Shown: in pieces, positions 1 through 11,574 of the stretch | Numbering within the stretch: position 1 is the stretch's first letter | Layout: each line of letters starts with the position of its first letter | Origin: Ophioceras dolichostomum | Taxonomy: Eukaryota > Ascomycota > Sordariomycetes > Magnaporthales > Ophioceraceae | Length of the DNA: 64,000 nucleotides | Assembly (NCBI GenBank): GCA_003049485.1 | Contig: PYST01000108.1 | Location: 771-64,770 of the forward strand | Reading direction: 5' to 3' | Notes under the pieces: generated by a model | What the model was told of the DNA's origin: nothing | The model's database searches: none | Seen by the model: the letters and a program-made list of their open reading frames with translations, nothing else | Position numbers and translations under genes: made by a program

Positions 1-126
1 CCCCCCAAAGAGACTTGGCGCACGGCCTATGGATGTCTCTTCATTTCTTTTTTCAATCACAGACGCCATCATCTACTCTCACTAATAGTGTTAATCATAG
101 TAGCCTAGCAGCCTACTCCTATAGCC

Positions 127-1531
127 TCAGTAGCTGCCGAGACCAGCACCGCTAGCATACACCGGTGACCCCGTTTCCGCCGCCCCAACATTCCACACAC
201 CGCCCAGCTCCACCGGATCCGAGTGAGCCACCGCGACAGTCGACCAGGAGTGGTTGTTCGGGCCAGAAACCTGCCCGCCGCTGCTTAGTCCTCCGAACTC
301 GAACCCCCCTTGTCTACCATCACCACCACCTCCTCCTCTTCCCCCTCTCGGTCCAGCTTCAACGCTCCCTCCGCCTCCACCTCCGAACTGCCCTCCTCCC
401 GCATAGTACTTCGGCAGCACCCTCTCGACAACTGTCACCGCCGGCAGCCGCCGCCCCCGGCCCGAAGGAGGAGGTAGTATAGGCGAGAACCCGTCCGATC
501 GCGCGTAGTCGCCACCCCTGCTAGTACCCCCTCGCCGACGAACCCTGCGCGTCTGGAGCATCACGAACAGCACGAACCCGATCAGCGCCACCGCCGCGGC
601 GCCGCCGATGGCGGGTCCTGCGATCCACGCCTTGCTTTCCGTTGCGGCGGTCCGGTCTGAGGCGGTAACGACTACCACGGTAGAAGTCGCCGGCGGCTGC
701 TGCTGCGTGTTGAAGGCGCTGGTCTGCAATGGTGTCGTCAAGGTCGGACGGGATGATAATGCTGGTGAAGTGGAGGACGCTGAGGTCAAGTGGAAGGGAG
801 AGTTAGCAAAGATTGCGTGAATATGTCTTGTCGTCTTCCCAGGCCCGACCAGCCAGTGCAGTGCTTGTCTTGAAAACAAGATGGAGAAATTCCTTACTCG
901 GTATTGATGTGCCTGCTGTATCGCTCGTTGGCAAAACTACTAAACCGGGAATGTGGCGGTAGAACGTCGAGCCCTCCACGTTCGCGCGCGGGCAGTCGAT
1001 GAAGGTCAAACCCGTTCCGCTCGCGGGGAACCTGTCGTACACGGTGCCGGTCCAGCACAGGCCTTTCTTCTCCTCCGCGCTACGCAGCCCGACGTATATT
1101 AGTTAGTGAATTGTGCTCCCTTGTAAGTAACAGACGAGAGTCGACGGCGCATGGGCATGTAGGAGGACGAGGCCGTGCCTCATGAGTAGAGGAATCAGCG
1201 ATCTCCAGCTAACTCACCAGACATGGATAGGCTCGGTACCCTCGAAATAAATCGTGCCCGACACGCATGTTGTGGCAACTCTAGGGCAATATATCCCCGT
1301 GCAGCACTTTGCCTTGCCGTCCCTTGTGGTATATGTGTCGACTGAACCACAGTCCATAGGCGCGGCTGCTCCAGGGTGCGAAGGGAGGCGGTAACTCCTT
1401 GTCAGTAACACCATCACAGATAGAGAAAGGTAGTCGTTGGATAGTGCACACTCACTGCGCGTCCCCGACACATACCAGCCAATGAAGGCAGGGGCATTTT
1501 CTATGGCTGCGATGCTTGTGATGGTTGACAT
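127..1531 (-). CDS. Single-pass membrane protein with cysteine-containing N-terminal ectodomain (hypothetical)
   Basis: Four-exon model read from splice signals: 1531-1456, 1365-1218, 1079-898, 779-127. All joins keep frame and give 352 aa. The N-terminal half holds a cysteine-containing segment (MDCG...KCCTGIYCP...TTCVSG, later KGLCWTGTVYDR and IDCPRA), then a Ser/Thr/Pro-rich stalk. One strong transmembrane helix (AWIAGPAIGGAAAVALIGFV) follows, with a positive stop-transfer RRVRRR and a Gly-rich cytoplasmic tail. This layout is common in fungal surface sensors and WSC-like or mucin-like anchors, but I recognise no named domain. No clear signal peptide is visible at the chosen ATG, so the first exon may be incomplete. 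Function unknown; the membrane topology is well supported, the 5' end less so. Confidence 0.62.
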
Positions 1532-2785
1532 TGTGATCAACCGTGTCCCACGGCAGGGACGTGAGTTGGTGATGAGGAATCGCAAGAAATGAAGTGTCGA
1601 CTGCCAGGAGATCACTCCTTCCAGGCCGTCAAAGAGAGATCCTCAGTGCTTAAGGAGGAGGGGGCGAGGAGCAAGTTGAGAGGAGCTACTGGTTAATGGA
1701 TGCGGTCGCTCGATAAGGTCGAAGAGGTGGATTCATCCACAAAATAAGGAGTCGACGGACTGTCGGGTTGGCCTTGAGGGAGTCTAAGTATCATTAAAGT
1801 TGGTATGCTTGCTGCTCAGCCTCGCAATTGGAGAGGAGCGAGCTAACCTACAGCCAAGTCCGAGCTGTGCCATTGAGCCAGCCACTTGGGAAGATGTGGG
1901 GAGGCTCGGTTAATCGCATCCGTCGAAACGTCTGGAGGGGTGGTGTTCGGTTGGCTGTGTAGCCAAGATCATACGAAGGATTCGAGAGGATCAGTTAGCC
2001 GTGGCGGGTTTGGGGTTTGGACTAGTTGGTGTCAGCACTCTAACACCCAACTGCCCCAGAGGAGACTCAATTGCCGTCACAATTCCTCATATTTACCCCA
2101 GTACTAATGTTGGACATACGCCGTCACGCGCAGCCAACTTGAAGTCATGCCAGGCATCGGGATACCCTATTGGGCCACAACTGAGATTCGGGAGGTTCCG
2201 AGACAGGAGGCGAGGGTGGAAGGATGCCAAAACACCGACGGAGATTGATCCGACATCATGATTCATACTTGAGGATACGACTAGAAGAAGCAGAATGGTC
2301 TGATTCATTACAAGAGAAGATACCTCTTATAGAGAATAGACTATGATACCCAAAGTATACTACTGAATACTATAGTGCGTCAACTACTCCTAGTCCAAAG
2401 TAATTAGGGTTAGGCAACATATATATCTATACACTCTCTTATATCAGTGACCCCTGGGGCCGGCAAAGGCACTCCTAGGAATCTCTTGTCCTGAGATGTA
2501 ATGATTCCCACAGCCCGAAGGCGGCGTCGAGTCGACCTATATGGTGGTGCAAGTGCAGAGAGTCTAGAAGCTAGTACTCGAGATCCCGAATTTGGTGCCA
2601 CTGACCTTGCTCGCTTTCGTAACGGAAACTAGCTTTCTTTCCTTGTCTGCACACAGATCATATTTTCATATTAAGATGCATCCATCGGATGCAAGAAGAA
2701 AATACCTGAGACGATTACGGCTGCTAGAAACCCGCTTGCATAGTAGCCCGGAGAAACCCTCGACTAGCAGCCTTCAGAATTGCGT
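1532..2785. other. Intergenic region, no gene seen
   Basis: Only short unrelated open frames are present. The part around 2290-2440 is AT-rich with tata/atag runs and contains one isolated telomere-like TTAGGGTTAGG at about 2404. This could be decayed repeat DNA, but no element boundaries are visible. Confidence 0.5.
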
Positions 2786-3532
2786 TCACGCGGCCTCCGC
2801 CTCCTTCTCAACAGCACCCGCCATCTCGCCCAGCGTATCGAACTTCCAATCCCACACCTCCGTCTCCCTGACCCCCATGACCGCCCCAGGCCTCACGATA
2901 TAGCTTGACCTCATCCCGATCTTCTTCGCCGGATGGTGGTCATGGAACTGGCTCTGCGCCGTCTGCACGACGTCGTCCTTCTCCGCACCGAACTCCTCCT
3001 TGACCCTGCCCAACATGTACTCAAAGTTCTTCAAATCCGGCTTGTAGCTCCCTATATCCTGCGCCGTCAAGATCAGGTCGAACGGCACGCCCTCCAGCGG
3101 CCCTTCGTTCGTCCTCTTGAACGATTCCCTGTCGACGTTCGACAAAATCACGAGCTTGAACCGTTTGCCCAGCCGGCGCAGCGCGTCGACGGAATCGGGA
3201 AACGCGGGCCAGGACCCGATGGATGCGCCGAACGCGGCGCTCTGGTCCGGGGTCGGGGCGGTGGGTAAACCCAGCTTGGCGGCGATCTGGGGGTAGATCG
3301 CGGCCAGGATCTGGTCGTAGGGCAGATCGGGCGTGAGGGCCTGCTGGGCGGCCTCGCACTCGTGCATGGCGGACAGGAGCTGCTGGCGGGTGAAGGTGGG
3401 CGGAGAGGAGGAGGAGGTGGAGGAGTCCAGCAGGGGCTGCATGGCCGCGACGGCGCCGGACTCCCAGTCGATGATGGTGCCATAGCAGTCGAAGGTGAGC
3501 ACCTTGTGGCCTGAGAGCTTTTTAGCGGACAT
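2786..3532 (-). CDS. HAD-superfamily hydrolase, haloacid dehalogenase type II-like
   Basis: A single exon of 248 aa starting at MSAKKLSGH; an upstream in-frame ATG exists but would add an unconserved leader. Family motifs are present in order: motif I FDCYGT (nucleophile Asp15) near the start, motif II VILSNVD, the motif III lysine in SYKPDLKNF, and a motif IV region QFHDHHPAKKIGM. Members are cytosolic and attack substrates through an aspartyl intermediate; type II members hydrolyse 2-haloalkanoic acids or act on small phosphorylated metabolites. The real substrate cannot be read from sequence. It is a stand-alone gene with about 1.2 kb of non-coding DNA downstream and 2.4 kb upstream. Length and motif spacing match intact family members. 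Confidence 0.85.
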   Translation of the reverse strand: MSAKKLSGHKVLTFDCYGTIIDWESGAVAAMQPLLDSSTSSSSPPTFTRQQLLSAMHECEAAQQALTPDLPYDQILAAIYPQIAAKLGLPTAPTPDQSAAFGASIGSWPAFPDSVDALRRLGKRFKLVILSNVDRESFKRTNEGPLEGVPFDLILTAQDIGSYKPDLKNFEYMLGRVKEEFGAEKDDVVQTAQSQFHDHHPAKKIGMRSSYIVRPGAVMGVRETEVWDWKFDTLGEMAGAVEKEAEAA

Positions 3533-5977
3533 GGTGATAAGTGAGGGGCAGTTTGCAGGCTTGGGAAAAACAGATTTGAGTTTCACTGTGCCTCTGTCTG
3601 TCCGTCTTCACAAGGTGAAGCTTTTGCTTTTTGAAGCACGGCGAAAGGGAACGTCAGAAGATACTATTGACTAAGACAGGCTGTCGCCTTTTTTTTAAAC
3701 AAAACTTTGACGAGGAGTTGACATCTGACGCCTTTCGGCGTGCCCTTTTGGGTTGACGAAGTGCGGGGCCCGATCTCGGGACCCACCGACCTCATAGGCG
3801 GCACGCCGGGCTCGACGCCGGCACCTTGCCGAGCCCCTGAAATCTCACGAGAAAATTTGTTCCACACCTTGTCGGAGTGGCTCCAGTTTTGCGGCTTCTG
3901 AATCCGGACTGCTTCTGCTACCACGAAGAGGGATTCCTTCGCAGCCTTTCCTCATTTCTCCCACCTTCCTCTCAGTTCAATATCGTCGGATGTCTCACAT
4001 ATGCCTCCTTGACCAACTTCACTCACAGCAGAAGGGATTAGACTGGGAACCTTTGGTAGGGATGCGACTGCAGCATTCAGTCTGAGATTTACGCGAGATT
4101 CTGAGCAAAGCAAGTCTACACCGCGCACCTCATTCTCGGCCTGACTCATCTGTCATCGACTGAATCCATCTGACGGACCTCCCGGATTTTCGGCGAATCA
4201 TTTCACACCCTTCTCGGCTTCTCCGGACGTGTCCGTCTAAAATATTGGGGGGGAGTTCTAACACCCAGGCCCAGGGAGGTAAAATATGTACTCGCATTTC
4301 GAAGGTATTTGGAATCTAGAGAGCCAGGAGTTCAGGTTAGAGCTAGGAGTCTCGGCTCTAGGGGGACATTAGGTCGAAGGTCTAGCTCCGGAGCCAGGGT
4401 TTAGATGAGTTGGGTCAAGTACCGATGGCGGCACTGGGACAACGGGTTCATTAAAGCCGACACAAGTACCTCAAGTACCTGCCTACCTAGGTACTCTCAC
4501 CCGGTTTGTCGGCGTCCGGTTCTCGTCCGGGCGAGGTCACCCCCGTGTTCAATAGACCACTGATCCGGAGGCACAATCAACTAGGGGCGGAGTTTCGGAA
4601 TCCCTTCTATGATTGCGCACTAACGGCACCGCTGTCCTCCATGGCTGAATTCGTCATCAGTCCAGCTGCAGCTCGACCAGTGGCCCCGTTGGTAGGAGTC
4701 GCGTCCCTGCCAAGACCAGACACGACAGGGGCACCAAAGCCGCCGTCGGGGGTCTCCTCGGCGTCTGCGTGCTGAAGTCCACCTGAAGCAGGCGAGTTTA
4801 AGGAGGCTAACAGACCAGGTTTCGTGACTGACTGCCGGCTGTAATCTTTCTAGAGCGGATCGACCATAATAATTAGTGGAGATTGATCCGACCATTACAT
4901 CGAAGCCGTCCGTTGTCTCCGGGTTCACCTCCACACTCTAGCCCACCTCAGCCCTACCGGGCTCCGCGGCCACCGCGCCGGATAGGCCGTACATCTCAAC
5001 GTGAACTGAACTCAGGTAAGCCCCTATGTGCGTTGTGTGTGCCGGGCTGCTGGGGCAGCTTTTGATGGGGTCCGGGGGAGGGAGGGTAAGGACATCAGAT
5101 GGTGAATACGCCCGTGCACTCCCCCAATTCCACCGAGTCCGACCGTACACCATCGTGCCCCCGGCAAAAAGTGCCCAGATCGGCTTGCCCTGTTTGTGCA
5201 CCGTTCTTCGACTTTCATGGGGCGGCCACTGAACCGGGTTGATCCAGCGACCAGAACCTGACACTCAGGGATCATTGGGTTGGGAGAACTGCCCGTAAAT
5301 GCGGCTGCCCGTAGGATGCTACATGGGCAGCTCAAGAAATAGCTTTTCTTTTTGAGGGGTCTATCAGGAGTCCGGACTCGTTGAAGGGAAGTCTGCTCGA
5401 AGCCTAACCGAGCCGCAATTGGACATGATGTGGGGCTAGCTCTCCATGGCTGCCCTCGGCCTTAAAACTCCATAACCCCGATAGCAGACGCGAACGCCTG
5501 GACAGCCGCCTCCCACAGCTCTGGGACCTCGCGGAATCGAGCGATAGCTCCGGGGCGGGCAGTTACAGTGCCAAGAACGGTGGTACTAAAGTTGATCCTG
5601 TGCTGCCCCTTCAGGAGTCTGCTATGAAACAATGTATCCTCTATTCCGTGCGGCCTCCTCGGGCGTCCACGTACGGAGTTAGAAGAGACACATGCTCGTG
5701 TAAACTGATGAAGGCTGAGAGTATCGAGATCTCCATTGTTGTCCGATGGCACGACGGGTTTAATGCCTCCCTAGCCGGACGCGAGCTTCCTCTCAGGCAC
5801 GAGAGAGAAATGTGTATATAAACGGGAGAGGGTTCATCTCGAGTTGATGAAGCAGGCAGGTCTTCAATCCAGAGCATCACCAAGCCAGCAACGGCCTACA
5901 ACTCCCACACCAACGCACTCTCCCAGTGACCACATCACCTGTCTTTATCATCTTCTCCTTTCGTCACCATCGCCATC
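3533..5977. other. Intergenic region, no gene seen, ending in the aldo/keto reductase promoter
   Basis: There are only short open frames without family resemblance. The region near 4470-4500 carries AAGTACCT/TACCTAGGTA-type short palindromic motifs common in fungal intergenic DNA. The last 170 bp are the promoter and leader of the downstream reductase. Confidence 0.5.
5814..5823 (+). promoter_or_regulatory. TATA-like box of the aldo/keto reductase gene
   Basis: A gtatataaac sequence lies about 155 bp upstream of the reductase ATG at 5978, a normal distance for a fungal TATA element with a short leader. Inferred from position and sequence only. Confidence 0.5.
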
Positions 5978-7170
5978 ATGTCTATCGAGATTGCCGGAAA
6001 AAAAGTTGGGCGCATCGGGTTCGGTCTGATGGGTAAGTTCTGCTTTGCCACCTTTAGGACACAATTTCCGTCTCCTGCTGATCACATTCTCACAATCGAT
6101 CACCTTCCATAGGAATTCCCTTGCGGAAGCCTCCTATGTCCGACGCAGACGCGTTTGCGACCATCAAAACCGCTATCGACTCCGGTTGCAACTACTTCAA
6201 CGGCGGCGAGTTCTACGGCACCCCAGAAAACAACTCCCTCACCCTGCTCAACAAGTACTTCGCGAAGTACCCGGAGGACGCTGCCAAGGTCGTGCTGAAC
6301 ATCAAGGGATGTATCAACATGGCCATTTTTGCTCCGGACGGGTGTGAGGCGAACGTTCGGAATTCGATTGACAACTGTCTCGCCATGCTCGGCCCCAACG
6401 GCCACATCGATCAGTTCGAGCCTGCCAGGAAGGACCCGAACGTGGACTTCGAGGACGTCACGCTGAAGACGATCGACGAGTACGTCAAGGCCGGCAAGAT
6501 CGGCGCCATCTCTGTAAGCGAGGTCAACGCGAACACCATCCGAAGCGCGGCCAAGAAGTACAAGATCGCCTCGGTCGAGATCGAACTATCGTTGTTCGCC
6601 CTCCATACGCTGAAGGACGGGACCCTCGAGGCCTGTGCCGAGAATGGCATCATCGTCTTGGCCTACTGTAAGCCCGCCTGCCACTTCTGTCTCCCGATTC
6701 CTCATGCACTAGATAGCACAGCACCTTTGAAACCCTGGCGTGAAATAGTAAGCTGACCGTGAAAAAATATGCATTCCACAGCACCGCTTGGTAAGGGCTT
6801 TCTCAGCGGACAGATCAAGTCGAGGAAGGACATCCCCGAAGGCGACTGGCGACACATGGCACCCCAGTTCGCCGAGGAGCACTTCAGCAAGAATTTGGTG
6901 CTGGTCGAGAAGGTCGAGGCGCTCGCAAAGAAGAAGAACTGCACGCCGGGCCAGATCGCGATCGGTTGGGTCCTCGCCCTGAACAAGCGGCCGGGCATGC
7001 CCACCATCATCCCCATCCCCGGGTCGTCCAACCCGGCCCGGGTCAGGGAGAACGCGACCATCATTGACCTGTCGGACGAGGACTTGAAGGAGATCGACGA
7101 GATCTTGAAGGGCTTTGTGAGGTCTGGCGGGAGGTACTCCGCGCAGCAGGAGAAATACCTGTCGCTCTAA
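5978..7170 (+). CDS. Aldo/keto reductase, pyridoxal reductase-like
   Basis: Three exons (5978-6032, 6113-6667, 6782-7170) encode 332 aa. Both introns have GTAAG donors and YAG acceptors, and all joins keep frame; the second join restores the typical AYSPLGKGFLSG segment. The protein is an NADPH-dependent (beta/alpha)8 reductase. It starts KVGRIGFGLMG and contains Asp41 (IDSGCNYF), Tyr53 (GGEFYG) and Lys83 (VLNIKG), matching the catalytic Asp-Tyr-Lys. The usual His position reads FEPAR, as I recall for the Plr1 subgroup. IPIPGSSNPARVREN is the cofactor-binding end. Plr1-type enzymes reduce pyridoxal to pyridoxine in vitamin B6 salvage. Assignment to that subgroup rests on overall resemblance; a broader oxidoreductase role is possible. 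Confidence 0.85.
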
Positions 7171-7782
7171 AGTGGCGGGAAAGCGATGGGACGAGCCGAG
7201 TTAATGGCGAGTTTGCCGTCTGAAATTAATGACCAACAAGGAGTAACTCGAGGCGGGTTGGCCAACAAGAGGCGATAGATACCTGAGCACAGTGCACGGA
7301 AATACCCAAGAAAATCGTTCTCGAACGAGAACACAGGTTTCTCGGACCCAATCTGATAATAACGTGCAAACGTCTTGGCCATTGGAGGTCGCACTCAACG
7401 ACTCGTTCCGTCTTACGAATTTCACGAGAGAATTAGTGATGCAACCGAGATGTCAAGCGCTTCCGACATGGATCCTTGGTAAGGTGCAAAGATGACGAGC
7501 AGACAGGGGCAAACGGGTGACGTAACGTGAGATCCTTGCCAGGCAGTTGCGGCATCTTACCAACCCACCCCTGAAACAAATGCACCTAACTCCGCTCCGG
7601 TGATGCGTGCCCCCGGGTCTTTAAGCTTGCTTTGGCTCATCCCTAACGCATACCTCAGCAACACGTCGACTTCCCAACTTCTTCAGCAAGAACTGCCACC
7701 CAACTTCGCTCAAAGATTCGGCCTTACTACCTACCATCTCATAGACCCAAAAAAAGCATCCAGTGTCAGCATCACATTCACC
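7171..7782. other. Intergenic region
   Basis: This is the 3' flank of the reductase and the 5' flank of the small inhibitor gene. I see no coding potential. Confidence 0.5.
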
Positions 7783-8178
7783 ATGCCTCTCGTCATACCC
7801 GAAATCACGTCGACCCCCGGCGACAAGACCGAGGAGTGGAGCAACAAGCTCGTCGGGAAGAAGATCGAGGACTCGGACCATTCGGAGACGGTTAGTGTTT
7901 AACCCTTCCCCATCCATGTCATCGGCGCGGACGAGGCAGCCGGCTGGTCTATCTAGATCTACCTATCTGAATATATCAGCACCTCGCGATAAGCCCCTTG
8001 GATCTCCTTACTAATGCCCTCATGACGGTGCGCTGCCCAGGTCTTCTGCAAGAAGGATCTCCCGGAGGTCTGCCGCATCATCGAGCCCGGAATGATGGTC
8101 ACGAAGGATTACAACCCGGACAGGCTGAACGTCCACGTCAATGAAGAAGGGACAGTCTCCCACGTTTACCATGGTTGA
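7783..8178 (+). CDS. Peptidase inhibitor I78-family protein
   Basis: Two exons (7783-7890 and 8041-8178) with a GTTAGT donor and CCCAG acceptor, phase 0, give 81 aa. The protein carries the I78 signature: a Trp followed by KLVGKKIEDS, then VFCKKDLP, RIIEPGMMVTKDYNPDRLNV and HVNEEG...VSHVYHG. Fungal members include elastase and serine-protease inhibitors. The reactive loop is the RIIEPG segment, held against the small beta fold. There is no signal peptide, so the protein is probably cytosolic and would act on endogenous proteases or leave by a non-classical route. The gene is missed by simple ORF calls because it is split near the middle. Family assignment is confident, the target protease unknown. 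Confidence 0.85.
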
Positions 8179-8735
8179 AATGGGCAGAGACACGATGAAG
8201 CCATTGAGGATCGGTCGGCCATCGGTGTTAATGGCTCGTTTGACGAGAGAACATGGAGAATGGGGGATACGATCCGTGCCTAAGCTATGAACGGCGGGGA
8301 TGAGAGCTTCCACATGTAGTCCTCCCCTGCATTTGTAAATGTACTGTTATAACACTGTTTTTGTAAGACTCAGAAACCATCACTTTCCTGAAAGAGGCAG
8401 TCTACTTTGAACTCGAAAACGATGCCACCGTGATGATTTTTCTAGGTAGTTGAGCGCGACTGCCCCTCATCGTACCAAACACTCATCAGTGCCCTGCAGC
8501 ATTGAGGGCGGCTTCCCTGTGCTGACGTCACGGGCCTGCCGTCCCCTCACAGCGCAATGCCCCACCTGCTTCGACCTCTCCAAAAAAAATTATTACCCCG
8601 CCACAATCGGGGTCCGCGATCGCAACGCGATGCGATGCGGGGCAGTTGAAATGCGAGAGACACCACGCGACAAGACAGCAGATCTTCGCGAGCATACCGA
8701 ATTCCCTCAAGATATTCATAAATCAGTCATCGAAG
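8179..8735. other. Intergenic region
   Basis: Non-coding spacer between the inhibitor gene and the TMA20 gene. Short open frames only. Confidence 0.5.
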
Positions 8736-9497
8736 ATGTTTAAGAAAGAGTACGGCAATCTCAGCTTCCCGCTGTTCTCCGCTGCCAATTCCTCTTCTCT
8801 GTTCCTTTAGGCCTACGACCCTCTCCCGAAGAAAGTTTCAAAGCTGCCCAGAAAAGATCACAGCTGACAATAGGGACGGAAACCCTCGCAAATCCATTCC
8901 AGTCTCCCAACATCGCCGAAGCAGAAGCTCAAGTCCTCGGTCCAGCGCTCCCTGCGCCAGTCCCTGCTATCGACCTACCCCCTCCTGACCCCGCACATCG
9001 ACGAGGTCCTCCCCAAAAAGTCCTCCCTCGAGCAGATGAAGCTGCCTGACAGGGCGTCACTCTACGTGATCGACTCGAACCCCGTCTTCTTCCAGTACGA
9101 CGCGCCCGGCGACAATGCCTCGACCCTCCTCCCGCACCTGAAGCTCGTCCACCGCTTCCCCCAGGCGTTCCCCACTGTCCGCATAGATCGCGGGGCTATC
9201 CGCTTCGTGCTTTCGGGGGCGACGCTCATGGCGCCAGGACTGACGAGCAAAGGCGGGAGGCTGCCGCTGGTCGCCGACGGGGCGGAGCCGAAGGACGAGG
9301 TGGATGGCGATGGGCACTGGGGCAGGGAGCTGGAGAAGGGCGAGCCGGTCGTCATCATGGCCGAGGGGAAAGAGGAGGCCGCCGCGGTGGGGTTCCTCGT
9401 CGCTGGCACGAAGGAGGTGAAGGAGAAAGGCAAGGGACCTGTGGTGGAGGATGCACACTTTTTGGGCGACGGGCTGTGGCTACTACCAGTGGATTGA
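8736..9497 (+). CDS. TMA20: Translation machinery-associated protein 20 (MCT-1 homologue, PUA domain)
   Basis: Best model: a 14-nt first exon (8736-8749, MFKK) joined to 8903-9497, giving 202 aa. The join restores the family N-terminus MFKKD followed by KLKSSVQRSLRQ. The N-terminal MCT-1 domain continues through TYPLLTPHIDEVLPKKSSL and MKLPDRASLYV. The C-terminal PUA domain runs from about FVLSGATLMAPGL to HFLGDGLWLL, with VVIMAEGKEEAAAVGF in the middle. TMA20 pairs with TMA22 (DENR) on 40S subunits and acts in ribosome recycling and reinitiation. The product is slightly longer than usual because of an acidic insert around PKDEVDGDGHWG. An alternative with an extra 24-nt exon at 8811-8834 is possible; the body of the gene is firm. 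Confidence 0.85.
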
Positions 9498-9808
9498 GCC
9501 GTGAGATTCTGGATATCCATTACAAGCACACGACAATTAACAACAGCGAAAGCGCAGCATGACTCTACGAGGAACATATCTAGGAGGCTTCAAGGTGTTA
9601 ACTTTGGACCTAGAACAAGATCCCGAGCGCCTGCATATTGTAATTTGTTCATAAGCCTCTCTGCAGAGTGGCGATCCGTCTAAATACGATCCATGACGCC
9701 GGCAACCCCTTCTAGCCCCTATTTACTTTCTAATATGCGACCAAGTGTCACTGGTCTAACCAAACTCCTTCAAAGCTGCCTACAGATTCACAAACCGCCT
9801 CCACACTA
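9498..9808. other. Convergent 3' spacer
   Basis: Short spacer between the 3' ends of TMA20 (+) and the MFS exporter (-). No coding signal. Confidence 0.5.
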
Positions 9809-11564
9809 TTACGCTTGACCCAACGCAGACTGCTCCTGTAGCCTCCTACCTTCCTCCTCCAGCTCCAGCCTTTCCTCTACGGTTAGATCACTCTTGGCCT
9901 TCCCAAGTCTCGTGAAAAGCGTCGAGACAACCAGGGCAGTCCCGCCGCATCCCACGCCAAACCAAAATGCAACCCTGAAGCCTGTCTCGGTGCTGCTGTC
10001 GCCGGTCTGCTTCGTCGACTGGACGATGAGGTCAGCAAGTCCGAGGTAGAAGCCGATGCCGACGAAGACGAGGCTGTTTATCAGGGCGCCGGCCAGGCCT
10101 TGCCGATGGCGCGGCAATGCGGTCGTCATGAAGACGCTGGAGACGTTGTAGGGGATGTCGACACTGATGGTCGCCGCTATCATAGCGGGGAACACCCAGG
10201 CCCAGTAATTCGCATCGTGTGGAATAAGTGCGAAGAGCAGACAGGACACCATGCCTCCTAAGCTCGCGATGATCATCAGGAGATGCCCTGGCAGCCGATG
10301 CAGAGCGACCGCGCCCACAAGCGCGAGGATGAAACCTCCGACGGCCATGGGGATGAACCACACGGAGGCTAGGAGGGGTGCAGCCCCGATGATCTCCTGA
10401 ATGCTGCACGGGAGACACGGGGGTGATGGTTAGCAATGCCATGAGACTGTCTCTCGTGGTGCAAGGGAGTGAAAAAAAGATGACTTACTAAAAGCTGGAG
10501 TAGAACTGGAAGATGCCGTACGTCCCGTACATCTGGAACAGACAAACGCACATGGACCTCATATACTTGGGCTTGAACAGGTCAAAGGGCAAGAGCGGCT
10601 GCTCGGCGACCCAACCCTCGACGTAGAATGCGACACCTAAAAGAAGCATCCCAACCACCAGCGTGACGTGCACATACGGCGTTGCAAATCCCTGAGGCGC
10701 ATGCGCGCCCTGAGTGATGGCGAAGATGAAAAGCAGCAGTCCCGGTACCGTCGTCGCAAGTCCGATCCAGTCCATCTTGACGGCCTTCATCTCGCCCTCG
10801 TCCTCCGTCGGCTCCTCCGGCGGCGGGATGACGAAGAACGACAACAAGGCCAGGGCGAAAACGGCGATCGACCCGAGCCAGAAGTACCACCTCCACGTCA
10901 CGCGCTCAGCCGTAATCCCACCGACGATGATGCCTAGACAGAACCCCACGGGCGCACAGGAGCCGTAGAAGCTGAAGACCCTGTTCTTCCGGGGACCCGG
11001 CCGGTAGGTGGACCCCAGGAGCATGACGCCGGAGGGCAAGAACGCGGCGGGGCCGAGTCCCTGCATCGCTCGGGCGACGATGAGGAGCACGTGGTCGTTG
11101 GCGAATCCCGCCACGAGCGTCCAGGTGGCGAACCAGGCCAGGCCGCCGAAGTAGAGGGGTCGCCCGCCGTACATGTCGGCGAGACGGCCGAAGGGGAAGA
11201 GGAGCGAGCCTGTGACCAGGGAGAAGACGCTTGCTGGCCAGGTCTGCGTGCCGGGCGGCATTGAGAGGGACTCCGTCACACTAGGGAGGATTAGGGTGAA
11301 GCCGCTGATGAAAAACTCCTAAGGTTTTGACGATGTTAATAGGGGTATGCCAAAAAAGAACGGGCAAAGTGGCCCCCAACCACCCATACAGGTACTTACT
11401 GCCATCAACATTGACCCCAAGATCGATATACAGAACCCGATCTCAGCCCATGTCGACTTGAAAGCCGCCGGACGCTGGCGACCTAGCCTCTCGACATCAA
11501 CCCGGGCCATCAAGTCAGCGGCAGAGGCCGGTGGCGAGGCCTCGAGATCCTCGGCGTGTCCCAT
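9809..11564 (-). CDS. MFS drug:H+ antiporter, DHA2 (14-TM) ATR1-like
   Basis: Three exons (11564-11400, 11318-10489, 10403-9809) with GTAAGT donors give 529 aa with all joins in frame. The first join rebuilds SMLMA-EFFISGFTLILPS, a typical DHA2 first helix. Family motifs include GRLADMYGGRPLYFGG (motif A) and the motif C-like segment GFCLGIIVGGITAERVTWRW. Further hydrophobic helices bring the count to about 14, and the tail is charged and cytoplasmic. DHA2 proteins export toxic compounds from the plasma membrane; yeast ATR1 confers aminotriazole and boron resistance. The gene is divergent from an acr-2-like regulator about 1.4 kb away, suggesting a regulated efflux pair (inference). A second in-frame ATG at codon 19 may be the true start (see the adjacent TATA element). 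Confidence 0.88.
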
Positions 11565-11574
11565 CTTTTATATA
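11565..11574 (-). promoter_or_regulatory. TATA-like element abutting the MFS start codon
   Basis: On the minus strand TATATAAAAG lies immediately upstream of the first ATG of the MFS gene. If functional, transcription would start inside the annotated first exon and translation would use Met19 (MARVDVERL). Position-based inference. Confidence 0.35.

Noticed and set aside
2404..2414. Telomere-like TTAGGGTTAGG
   Set aside because: Fewer than two full repeats; nothing else suggests a chromosome end or fusion.
2240..4893. Shared 15-mer ggagattgatccgac at about 2240 and 4879
   Set aside because: A repeat of this length is expected once or twice by chance in 64 kb, and the flanks do not match.
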